Origin: an uncultured Caulobacteraceae bacterium
GTDB lineage: Bacteria > Pseudomonadota > Alphaproteobacteria > Caulobacterales > Caulobacteraceae
NCBI GenBank assembly: GCA_903923135.1
Contig: CAIXWN010000174.1
Location: 1-62,015, forward strand
DNA length: 62,015 nucleotides
Direction: 5' to 3'
Shown here: positions 39,167-46,661 of the stretch, in pieces
Position numbering within the stretch: position 1 is the stretch's first letter
How the letters are laid out: each line of letters opens with the position of its first letter
Position numbers and translations under genes: made by a program
The notes under the pieces: generated by a model
What the model was told of the DNA's origin: nothing
Seen by the model: only the letters and a program-made list of their open reading frames with translations
The model's database searches: none

Positions 39167-41167
39167 TTGAACAGCACTGACAGACCGCAGGCTAAGGTGG
39201 CCCTTGTCCAGATGCCATTCGCGGTCACCGCATGGCCATCGCTCGGGCTGGGGCTGCTGAAGGCGGGGCTTGCCCAGGCTGGCGTCGCTGCCGAGGTGCT
39301 CTACCTGAACGCGATGTTTGCCGATCAGGTCGGCGACAGCGCCTATGAGCCCCTTTCCATAGGGGCGCCGCAAAATACCGATCTGCTGGGCGAGTGGGTG
39401 TTCGCCGACGCGCTCTGGGGGTCGTCGCCGGAACGGGACGACCGATACTTTGCCGAGATCCTCAAGGGTGGGCAGGCCGCACATCGAAAACACCTGGTCG
39501 ACCCTGATGTCTCCGAGGTCTGGCGCAACGCGATCACCTGTCGGGCTCAGGTGGAACGCTATCTGGACGATTGCGTCGAGAAGTATGACTGGGCGGCATT
39601 CCGGATCGTCGGGTTCACCTCGGTTTTCCAACAGCATCTTGCCTCGCTCGCCCTTGCGAAGCGGTTGAAGGCGCGGTTTCCGAATCTGACGATTGTCTTC
39701 GGCGGCGCCAATTGCGAGGGCCCGATGGGCCTGGCGACCCTGCGAAATTTTCCATTCATCGACGCCGTCTGCGTCGGTGAGGGAGATGTGGCCTTTCCTC
39801 TTTTCGTCCAGAGAACATTGAGTGGGACCGCCCACGAACCCAGCAATATTGTCACCCGCGAGCAGCTGCAGGATATCGACGGCGCAGATGGCGGCGCGCG
39901 TCCGACGCCTGATCTGGTCGATCTCAACGCCCTGCCGTTTCCCGATTTTGACGATTTTTTTGAACAGTGCGGACACAGGCCCGAAAGCGAGTCCATCCCG
40001 GTCCGGATCGTCTTCGAAACCTCCCGCGGCTGCTGGTGGGGTCAGAAGAACCACTGCACGTTCTGCGGCCTGAACGGCACAACAATGGCGTTCCGCTACA
40101 AGGCGCCGCTACGCGCCATTGAGGAGATACAGCACCTTACGCGGCGGTACGGTCGCTTCACCCAGCAACTGTCGGCCTCCGACAACATCATTCCCTACCA
40201 GTATTTCGCGGAATTTTTGCCCGAATTAATAAAATTAGATATGAAATTATCTATTTTTTATGAGACCAAGTCTAACCTCCGTAAGGACCAGCTGACTATT
40301 TATAGAGATGCCGGTCTCATGGAAATACAGCCCGGTATAGAAAGCCTGGACACAAATGTATTGCGCCTTATGAAGAAAGGTGTTTCGGGTATACAAAACA
40401 TTCAGCTTTTGAAGTGGTGCAAAGAACTCGGAATATCTCCCCTATGGAACTATTTGTATGGATTTCCCGGGGAATTATCATCTTCCTATGACGATATAGC
40501 TAAAATTTTACCAGTATTAAGTCATCTCGACCCGCCAACCGGCATGGGTCGCCTTCGCTTCGACCGATTTAGTCCCTATCTCGATCGCCCGGGTGAATTT
40601 GGCGTGACGGGCCTCAAGCCTTATCCGGCTTACGAATACATCTATCCCTATATTGATGCAGATCAAAGGCAATTCCTAGCCTACTATTTTACGGGCGATT
40701 TTGAATCTAGTGATACGGTAGACCGTTATACGGAGACGCTTCGTGCTGGAATAAGGAAATGGCAAGCGATATCACCGGACAGCATGCTTTCGCACGTAGA
40801 AGACGAGAATTCAACAACAGTATTTGATGGGCGAAATGGTGATGATTTCCAATTTATTACATTGAGCGGGCTATACCATAAGGTATTTCTCCAATCCGAC
40901 GGAATAATTTCTGCGTCGCAATTGGATCTGACCAACGAGGAGGGCGAAAGGCTGCCGAGCGTGTTGACAGAGCTTGAAAAACGGGGGCTAATATTTCTTG
41001 AGGGGGACCGGATTTTGAGGCTATCCTTGCCTCTTGTTTCGGACTATGAGCCCCCGCCAAAAGCGATGGCGCGGCTGCGGTCCTTGTTGGTGGAAAAAGA
41101 AGAAGCTGAAACAGCCGAGCGTTTGTTGACCATAGACAGTAAGAACGTCGTCGCTTTGGAAATTTGA
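39167..41167 (+). CDS. B12-binding radical SAM protein, RiPP maturation C-methyltransferase type
   Basis: A 666-residue enzyme with an N-terminal cobalamin-binding Rossmann domain (about 10-215; GGANCEGPMG, VGEGDVAF), a radical SAM core with the cluster motif C289-x7-C297-x2-C300 in RGCWWGQKNHCTFCGLNG, and a C-terminal winged-helix-like region (about 545-625) that may bind a leader peptide. CWWG with a seven-residue spacer is characteristic of the RiPP maturation radical SAM C-methyltransferase family (TIGR03975-like). The start is TTG; the conserved VALVQMPF strand starts at residue 11, so the internal ATG is too late. Codons from about 40215 to 40920 are AT-rich (TTA, ATA, AAA), unlike the 5' half and neighbours. 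The putative precursor gene follows by 18 bases. Confidence 0.9.
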   Translation: MNSTDRPQAKVALVQMPFAVTAWPSLGLGLLKAGLAQAGVAAEVLYLNAMFADQVGDSAYEPLSIGAPQNTDLLGEWVFADALWGSSPERDDRYFAEILKGGQAAHRKHLVDPDVSEVWRNAITCRAQVERYLDDCVEKYDWAAFRIVGFTSVFQQHLASLALAKRLKARFPNLTIVFGGANCEGPMGLATLRNFPFIDAVCVGEGDVAFPLFVQRTLSGTAHEPSNIVTREQLQDIDGADGGARPTPDLVDLNALPFPDFDDFFEQCGHRPESESIPVRIVFETSRGCWWGQKNHCTFCGLNGTTMAFRYKAPLRAIEEIQHLTRRYGRFTQQLSASDNIIPYQYFAEFLPELIKLDMKLSIFYETKSNLRKDQLTIYRDAGLMEIQPGIESLDTNVLRLMKKGVSGIQNIQLLKWCKELGISPLWNYLYGFPGELSSSYDDIAKILPVLSHLDPPTGMGRLRFDRFSPYLDRPGEFGVTGLKPYPAYEYIYPYIDADQRQFLAYYFTGDFESSDTVDRYTETLRAGIRKWQAISPDSMLSHVEDENSTTVFDGRNGDDFQFITLSGLYHKVFLQSDGIISASQLDLTNEEGERLPSVLTELEKRGLIFLEGDRILRLSLPLVSDYEPPPKAMARLRSLLVEKEEAETAERLLTIDSKNVVALEI

Positions 41168-41185
41168 AGGCAACAGGAGAACACC

Positions 41186-41350
41186 ATGCCTACCAAGAAA
41201 ATCGTGATCGACAGGGCCCGGATCGCCGTCGACGAAGACGGTAACCTGCGGATTTCCGCCCCTGAGGTGCTCAAGGCGCTGGCCGAGAAGGGCCTGGGAA
41301 CCCGTGGCCACAAGCCGAAGCCGAGCCCCGGGATCATTCCGGGCGTTTGA
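41186..41350 (+). CDS. Candidate RiPP precursor peptide (54 residues)
   Basis: ATG at 41186 has AGGAGA five bases upstream and lies 18 bases after the radical SAM stop. Residues 1-37 look like a leader: a basic start, a beta-like IVIDRARIAVDEDGN and a helix SAPEVLKALAEKGL. The tail, residues 38-54, is Gly/Pro-rich (GHKPKPSPGIIPGV), with Pro at 44, 46, 48 and 52 and Ile/Val residues as possible methylation targets. There is no Cys, so thioether and lanthionine chemistry is excluded. Codon use is GC-rich like the chromosome, unlike the 3' half of its upstream partner. Precursor assignment is inferred from adjacency, size and composition. Confidence 0.72.
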   Translation: MPTKKIVIDRARIAVDEDGNLRISAPEVLKALAEKGLGTRGHKPKPSPGIIPGV

Positions 41351-41356
41351 AACTCG

Positions 41357-41371
41357 CCCCCCTGCGGGGGG
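41357..41371 (+). terminator. G/C hairpin after the candidate precursor gene
   Basis: CCCCCC at 41357-41362 pairs with GGGGGG at 41366-41371 around TGC, six bases after the precursor stop. Only two T residues follow, so it may act as a stabilising or attenuating 3' stem rather than a full terminator. It would limit read-through from the radical SAM gene into the globin gene. Confidence 0.4.
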
Positions 41372-41568
41372 TTGAACCTGCGACTATGCACCAGGATCTG
41401 CCCGTTTCCGGTTGCCCCGGCGACGGGCGTCTTGCGTTATACGGCAGTCACGATCCAGCACCGTGGTGAAGCAGGGCGGAGCTGCTGCACGATTGGGGGA
41501 AATATGGACGCGGCCATGCTGACCTCACAGCACAGGGGGAAGGCGTCACGTCCGGCGGGAGGGGGCAG

Positions 41569-41991
41569 ATGGACGGCGAAATGATAGAGCGGACGCTCGA
41601 GATCGCGGCCGAACGCATCCCTGACCTGACTCCGCGGGTCTATCAGCGGCTGTTCGCCGCCCATCCCGACATGGAGGCGCTGTTTGTCCGTGACACCAAC
41701 GGCTCGGTAAGAGGAGAGATGCTCGCGCGAGTGTTCGAGATGATCCTCGATTTCATCGACCGTCGCGCCTACGCAGCCCAGATGATTCAATGCGAGGTGG
41801 TGACCCATGAAGGTTATGGCGTACCGCCGGAGGTGTTCGGGATCTTCTTCCAGACTGTGGCCGACACCCTCCGCGATGTCGTGGGCGCCGACTGGACTCC
41901 GGCGGCGGACAGCGCCTGGAAGGCCATGTTGACCGAAATGGGCTGGTTCGCCACGCACCCGGCGCAACTGGCCCCAGCCTCCGTTGACTGA
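41569..41991 (+). CDS. Single-domain globin
   Basis: A 140-residue protein with globin helix signatures: Y25 at the B10-like position (RVYQRLF), the proximal His H80 in VTHEGYGVPPEVF, and FFQTVADTLRDVVGADWTP over the G-H region with W109 and a following AW pair. It lacks reductase domains. The ATG follows GGGAGGGGGCAG, a strong site. It could bind oxygen, NO or serve as a sensor. The globin lies 218 bases after the candidate RiPP precursor, and its last bases overlap the TTG start of the next gene. Confidence 0.85.
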   Translation: MDGEMIERTLEIAAERIPDLTPRVYQRLFAAHPDMEALFVRDTNGSVRGEMLARVFEMILDFIDRRAYAAQMIQCEVVTHEGYGVPPEVFGIFFQTVADTLRDVVGADWTPAADSAWKAMLTEMGWFATHPAQLAPASVD

Positions 41992-43204
41992 ACAGAGCCT
42001 TTCGGCGCGCCAGGCGCGCCGGCTGGCCATCGCCGCCCAGCGGCTGGGCAGGCCGAGAGTGGCCAGCGAAGTCGGTCACGGCCATATCCTCGGACTGATC
42101 GACACTCTCGGGGTCGTTCAGATGGACTCGGTCAATGTGCTTGTCCGCAGTCACTATCTGCCCCTGTTCTCTCGACTGGGTTCCTATCCACGGGACGTGC
42201 TTGAACGCGCCGCCTGGGGTCCGAGACCCCGCCTCTTCGAATACTGGGGGCATGAGGCCTCGTTGCTTCCGGTGACCCTCCAACCGTTGTTCCGATGGAG
42301 AATGGCCCGCGCCCGATCCGGGGAATTGTGGAGCGGCCTGGCCAGGTTCGGGCGCGAGCGCCGGGATTACATAGAAGTGGTTCTGGACCGGATCCGCCGC
42401 GATGGACCGATGACGGGCGGAGACTTCGCCACGGAGCCGAGGCCGGCGGGGTGGTGGAACTGGAGCGAGGGCAAACGCGCCCTTGAGTGGCTGTTCTGGG
42501 CCGGACTGGTCACCACGAAGACACGGCGCGGGTTCGAACGGGTCTATGACCTCACCGAGCGGGTGCTGCCCAGCGCGATCTTGACGGCGCCCACCCCTAC
42601 CGAGGCCGAGGCCCATCGGGGGTTGTTGCGGATCGCCGCCCACGCTCTGGGTGTCGCGACAGCGGCCGACCTGCGGGACTACTTCCGCATGCCAGGCCGG
42701 GGCATATCGGAACGCCTGAACGAAATGGTCGAATCCGGCGAGTTTTCCCCCGTCCGGGTCGAGGGCTGGCGGGACCGGGCCTACATGCCGGCAAACGCCA
42801 GGCGTCCGCGTCTGCAGGGCGACGGCGCTCTGCTCTCGCCTTTCGACAATCTCATCTGGGCGCGAGACCGCGCCGAACGGCTGTTCGGGACGCGGATCCG
42901 GCTGGAAATCTACACACCCGCGCACAAGCGGGAGCACGGCTACTATGTCCTGCCCTTCCTCCTCGGCGACAGCATCGCCGCGCGGGTCGACCTGAAGGCC
43001 GATCGCGCTTCTGGGACGCTCAGGGTCCAGGCGGCGCATCTGGAACCCAACTCCGACCCCGGCGAGACGGCGGCGGCCCTGGCCAGATCGCTGCGCCGCA
43101 TGGCGGAATGGCTGGGTCTGCAGGATATCGAGGTGGCGAAGAAGGGCGACCTCGCCAGCCAACTCACACTGGCGTCGCGCCCGGTGGCGCCCGGTCTGGA
43201 CTGA
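41984..43204 (+). CDS. YcaQ/AlkZ-like DNA glycosylase (HTH_42 winged-helix family)
   Basis: A 406-residue member of the family that unhooks interstrand crosslinks and removes bulky alkylated bases. The catalytic-loop motif is QMD (Q46-D48) in LGVVQMDSVNVLVRSHYLP, matching the Q-x-D pattern of YcaQ-like proteins rather than the Q-x-Q of AlkZ. Winged-helix segments occur near residues 145-200 and 215-265, followed by LLSPFDNLIWARDRAERLFG, a family hallmark. The start is TTG, overlapping the globin stop by eight bases. It was formerly called DUF1006. Substrate inferred from the family only. Confidence 0.88.
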   Translation: MTEQSLSARQARRLAIAAQRLGRPRVASEVGHGHILGLIDTLGVVQMDSVNVLVRSHYLPLFSRLGSYPRDVLERAAWGPRPRLFEYWGHEASLLPVTLQPLFRWRMARARSGELWSGLARFGRERRDYIEVVLDRIRRDGPMTGGDFATEPRPAGWWNWSEGKRALEWLFWAGLVTTKTRRGFERVYDLTERVLPSAILTAPTPTEAEAHRGLLRIAAHALGVATAADLRDYFRMPGRGISERLNEMVESGEFSPVRVEGWRDRAYMPANARRPRLQGDGALLSPFDNLIWARDRAERLFGTRIRLEIYTPAHKREHGYYVLPFLLGDSIAARVDLKADRASGTLRVQAAHLEPNSDPGETAAALARSLRRMAEWLGLQDIEVAKKGDLASQLTLASRPVAPGLD

Positions 43205-43327
43205 TTTCGCCAGCGCAGTCGCAAACGCCCGGCCCAGCAAATCGACGACCTGCGGGAATTACGACCTTTCGGATTTTATCGGCTATTGATTTGATTACCC
43301 GTCGGTGGTCAATTTCAGGCGGGGACG

Positions 43328-43471
43328 ATGTTGAGAATTGAAATCGGGGTCAACGATCACTTCGGGGACGGAACCGTCGTCGTTCTGCGCCACGGCCACT
43401 GCCTGTTCCGGGCGGGCGAACGCGCAGCGCGGGCATGCCAGTGGGATGGCGCGCCGGCTGGGAGACGTTAG
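43328..43471 (+). CDS. Candidate 47-residue small protein coupled to the response regulator
   Basis: ATG at 43328 to TAG at 43471 encodes 47 residues: a short beta-like start (MLRIEIGVNDHFGDGTVVVL), RHGHCLFRAGERAARAC, and a basic end. AGGCGGGG lies upstream of the ATG, and the TAG abuts the ATG of the response regulator directly. The two Cys and two His in residues 22-37 could bind a metal or be coincidental. It may be a real coupled leader gene or simply the regulator's 5' untranslated region. No family recognised. Confidence 0.35.
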   Translation: MLRIEIGVNDHFGDGTVVVLRHGHCLFRAGERAARACQWDGAPAGRR

Positions 43472-44182
43472 ATGAGACGGATTGCGATTGTTGAAGACGA
43501 TCCTGAAGAACTGAGCCGCCTGACGGCCATGCTCAGTGCGCATGGGCAATGTGTGCCCTTTGGCGACGGCCAGTCTTTTCTCAAGGCCATCCACCGAGGC
43601 ACCTTCGATCTGGCCTGTATCGACTGGAATCTTCCTGAGGTGACGGGGGTCGAGTTGGTCAAACGGATCCGGGGCGGCGCCCAGGCGCCAAACATGCCGA
43701 TCATCCTGATCACCGCCCGCAGCACTGACGAAGACATCGTTGCCGGTCTGGTCTCAGGGGCCGACGACTATGTCACCAAGCCGGTGCGCAAACCTGTCCT
43801 GCTCGCGCGGGTGGAGACCCTGCTGCGCCGACTGGCTCCGGTGGCGGACGACCATCTCGAGAGGTTCGGAAACTTCACCTTCGATCGCTCGCGCGACGTT
43901 GTCGCCATTGGCGATCAGGAGCGCGTCCTGACCACCAAGGAGTTCAATCTGGCGCTGCTGCTGTTCCGTAACATGCACCGCCCCCTGGCGCGCAGTTATC
44001 TCATGGAAGAGGTCTGGGGCGCCGCGGCCAATGTCTCGTCCAGGACGCTCGACACCCATGTTTGCCGGCTGAAAACCAAACTGGGACTGACTCCGGCGAA
44101 CGGCTACAACTTTGGTCCCGTCTACGGCTTCGGCTATCGACTGGAGAAGATGGCGCCGGCGGCTGAAATGGCGACGAAATAG
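43472..44182 (+). CDS. OmpR-family response regulator
   Basis: A 236-residue two-component regulator. The receiver domain has the acidic pair D9/D10, phospho-acceptor D51 (CIDWNLPEV), T81 and K103 (VTKPVRK). The C-terminal winged-helix domain shows LTTKEFNLALLLFRN and SSRTLDTHVCRLKTKLGL. The next gene, 17 bases downstream, is a CHASE2 histidine kinase, almost certainly its partner. The target genes are unknown. Confidence 0.93.
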   Translation: MRRIAIVEDDPEELSRLTAMLSAHGQCVPFGDGQSFLKAIHRGTFDLACIDWNLPEVTGVELVKRIRGGAQAPNMPIILITARSTDEDIVAGLVSGADDYVTKPVRKPVLLARVETLLRRLAPVADDHLERFGNFTFDRSRDVVAIGDQERVLTTKEFNLALLLFRNMHRPLARSYLMEEVWGAAANVSSRTLDTHVCRLKTKLGLTPANGYNFGPVYGFGYRLEKMAPAAEMATK

Positions 44183-44199
44183 CCCACCAGGATTCGGAC

Positions 44200-46647
44200 A
44201 TGGTGGAGTTGGACTCGCCGGAGGTCACGACCACGCCTCCCGCCACCCCCGCCCGCGGGCGGCTCGTGGTGGAGTGGTACGCCCTGCTGGTAATATCAAC
44301 GCTGATGCTCAGCGGACTGTTGTTGTCGGGAGCGACGACCCGCCTGGACAACGCCCTCTATGATGTCGCCTTGCGACTTCGGCACCAGCCACCGCCACCG
44401 TCCAACATCGTTGTTGTCGGCATCGATTTCCCCAGCATGACCGCCAAAGGCAACTGGCCGTGGCCACGCGGCCTTCAGGCGGACATGCTTCGCAACATCG
44501 CCCGTGACCATCCCAAGGCGGTAGCGTGGCTGTTCCTCTATCAATCAAAGGGCCTGCCCCAGGACGACCAGAAACTGCACGACGCCATCGCCTCGGCGCC
44601 GGTCTACCTGCCCGAAGCGCTCGAATCGCCTGGCAAGGGGCACGCCGGAATCCTGACCCGCCCGACGCCATTCCTGGCCTCGGCCGCGGCCGGCCTGGGC
44701 CGCGCGACGGGCATACCGGACATCGACGGAATCGTTCGCCGCACATTCCTGTTCGAGCGGCACGACAACGAAATCCTGCCGGAGATGATGCAGGCGGTAG
44801 CGGGTGAGAACGAGGCCAGCCTGACGGCTTACGCAAACCGGAACCGCGGCGCGGCCGGCGTTAGCGCCGTGGATCACCGAGATGAGATCCTCATTCCGTT
44901 TTCCGGCCCTCCCGGCCACTATCTCAACGTCTCGGCCTCAAAAGTGGTCGATGGCGCGATGCCGGCGGGGTTCTTCAAGGACAAATATGTGCTCGTCGGC
45001 GCGACTGCGCCGGGTCTACTGGACAACTATCCGACGCCCGTCTCCCGAGCCGATGGCATGCCCAATATTGAGATCGAGGCGAATATCCTCGACGCGATGC
45101 TGCATCATCACCTTATACGGGCCATGCCCATGGCCGAAAACCTCGCCCTTTCCTTGGGGGTGGTTTGGGTCCTGTTCCTGGGGTTTCTGCAGCTCCAGCC
45201 CAATCAGCTGGTGATCTCCGGCATAGGTGGCAGCCTGTTGTTCCTGGCCGGATCGATCGCCAGCCTGCTTTTCTTCGGCCTCTGGTTCCCGCCGATGTCC
45301 GTGGTCATCACCCGGTCTCTGATCCAGGTGATCTGGTCGTCTCGCCGATTGCAGGCCGCCTCCGACTATTTCGCCAGAGAGCTCTCCGAACTCCAGACCC
45401 GCGCCGGCGGGGCGATCCTCGGGGCCAATCCAGCCGCTGATCGCATGATGGGCGACAGCGTGTCCCGCCAGATGATGCTGATCGATGAGACACGGCAGCG
45501 CGTCCGGGAACTTCGGCGATTCGTCACCGACGTTCTGGCCAACTTTCCGGACCCCGTCATCGTCGCCAGCCCCCGGGGTCGGATTATTGCCGCCAACGGC
45601 GCCGCCACGACCCTGGGACGCCGCCTGGGCCGCTCCACGGATGTCGGGGCCCAGCTGCAACCCATCCTTGAGGATCTCGAGAACGCCGCCGAGAACAGCC
45701 AGAAACTCTGGCCCCCCGACACGACGCCCGGCGCCACGCCGCCCCGCGGCGTCGGTCCAGGCGGACGTATCCTCGAGGCCAGATACACACCCACGGGTTT
45801 CGAAGGCGAACAGGTTCGGGGCTGGACTGTGCATCTTGTCGACGTCACGGATCTCGTCTCCGCCATGCGACAGCGTGAGGAAGTCCTGCAGTTGTTCACC
45901 CACGACATGCGCTCGCCGCAGTCTGCAATCCTGGCGGCGCTCGATCACAAGGACTTCCAGGGCGTGCCGCGCAACCTCCGCGACAGCATCGAGAAGAACG
46001 CCTTGCGGACCTTGAGTCTGGCGGACGGTTTCGTCCGTCTGGCCCAGGCGGAGGCGTCGGAATATGCGTTCGAGCCCATTGATCTGTTCCATGTGGTGAC
46101 CGACGCCGCGGATGCTCTGTGGCCGACCGCCCAGAGCGCCACGGTGGACATCGTCATCGAGGACCCCGGCCGGGAGTATGTTGTCGACGCCGACCGCAGC
46201 CTGCTAGCCCGCGCCCTGATCAACCTCCTGGACAATGCGATCAAGTTCAGCCCGGCGGGCCGCTCGGTCGTCTGTGCCTTCGCTGAAGCGACCCTGCGCG
46301 GTGGCCCGGCCGTAGCGCTTACCATCACCGACCAGGCGTCCGGCATGAGCCAGGAACAGCAGAAAAGTCTGTTCAAGCGCTTCGCCCGATCGCCGGGCAC
46401 GGGCGATCCGGCAGAACTGAAGAAGGTGCGTTCGAACAGCATCGGCCTTGGCCTCGCGGTGGTCCACACCGTTGTGACCCGACATGACGGGCTGATCGAC
46501 TGCCGCAGTGAGATCGGGGAGGGCACCACCTTCACAATCACCCTGCCCCTGCGTGAGGGGGACGAAGACGGAGACGGTGACGATGATGCCGGTGATGTGC
46601 AAAATCCTGAATCGGCCGCCGTGCGGTCGTCCATGATCCAAACCTGA
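44200..46647 (+). CDS. CHASE2-domain sensor histidine kinase
   Basis: An 815-residue membrane sensor. Order: one membrane segment (about 28-46), an extracytoplasmic CHASE2 domain to about 300 (IVVVGIDFPSMTAKGNWPWPR), three close membrane helices (about 315-390), a coiled segment, a PAS-like domain (about 440-550; VLANFPDPVIVASPRG), a HisKA-type dimerisation helix with H568 in LFTHDMRSPQSAIL, and an HATPase domain (NLLDNAIKFSP, IGLGLAVVHTVV). The C-terminus is an unusual Asp/Glu/Gly-rich tail of about 30 residues after TITLPL. It pairs with the upstream regulator. The ligand of the CHASE2 domain is unknown. Confidence 0.92.
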   Translation: MVELDSPEVTTTPPATPARGRLVVEWYALLVISTLMLSGLLLSGATTRLDNALYDVALRLRHQPPPPSNIVVVGIDFPSMTAKGNWPWPRGLQADMLRNIARDHPKAVAWLFLYQSKGLPQDDQKLHDAIASAPVYLPEALESPGKGHAGILTRPTPFLASAAAGLGRATGIPDIDGIVRRTFLFERHDNEILPEMMQAVAGENEASLTAYANRNRGAAGVSAVDHRDEILIPFSGPPGHYLNVSASKVVDGAMPAGFFKDKYVLVGATAPGLLDNYPTPVSRADGMPNIEIEANILDAMLHHHLIRAMPMAENLALSLGVVWVLFLGFLQLQPNQLVISGIGGSLLFLAGSIASLLFFGLWFPPMSVVITRSLIQVIWSSRRLQAASDYFARELSELQTRAGGAILGANPAADRMMGDSVSRQMMLIDETRQRVRELRRFVTDVLANFPDPVIVASPRGRIIAANGAATTLGRRLGRSTDVGAQLQPILEDLENAAENSQKLWPPDTTPGATPPRGVGPGGRILEARYTPTGFEGEQVRGWTVHLVDVTDLVSAMRQREEVLQLFTHDMRSPQSAILAALDHKDFQGVPRNLRDSIEKNALRTLSLADGFVRLAQAEASEYAFEPIDLFHVVTDAADALWPTAQSATVDIVIEDPGREYVVDADRSLLARALINLLDNAIKFSPAGRSVVCAFAEATLRGGPAVALTITDQASGMSQEQQKSLFKRFARSPGTGDPAELKKVRSNSIGLGLAVVHTVVTRHDGLIDCRSEIGEGTTFTITLPLREGDEDGDGDDDAGDVQNPESAAVRSSMIQT

Positions 46648-46661
46648 AAAGAGCATTTTCC

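Noticed and set aside
41386-41469. 27-codon ORF after the precursor hairpin, considered as a second RiPP precursor
   Set aside because: No ribosome binding site within 12 bases, one Cys only, and no resemblance to the 54-residue peptide.
41372-41584. 70-codon TTG-start frame overlapping the globin start
   Set aside because: Composition is random and Arg-rich, the start is poor, and it runs into the well-supported globin gene.
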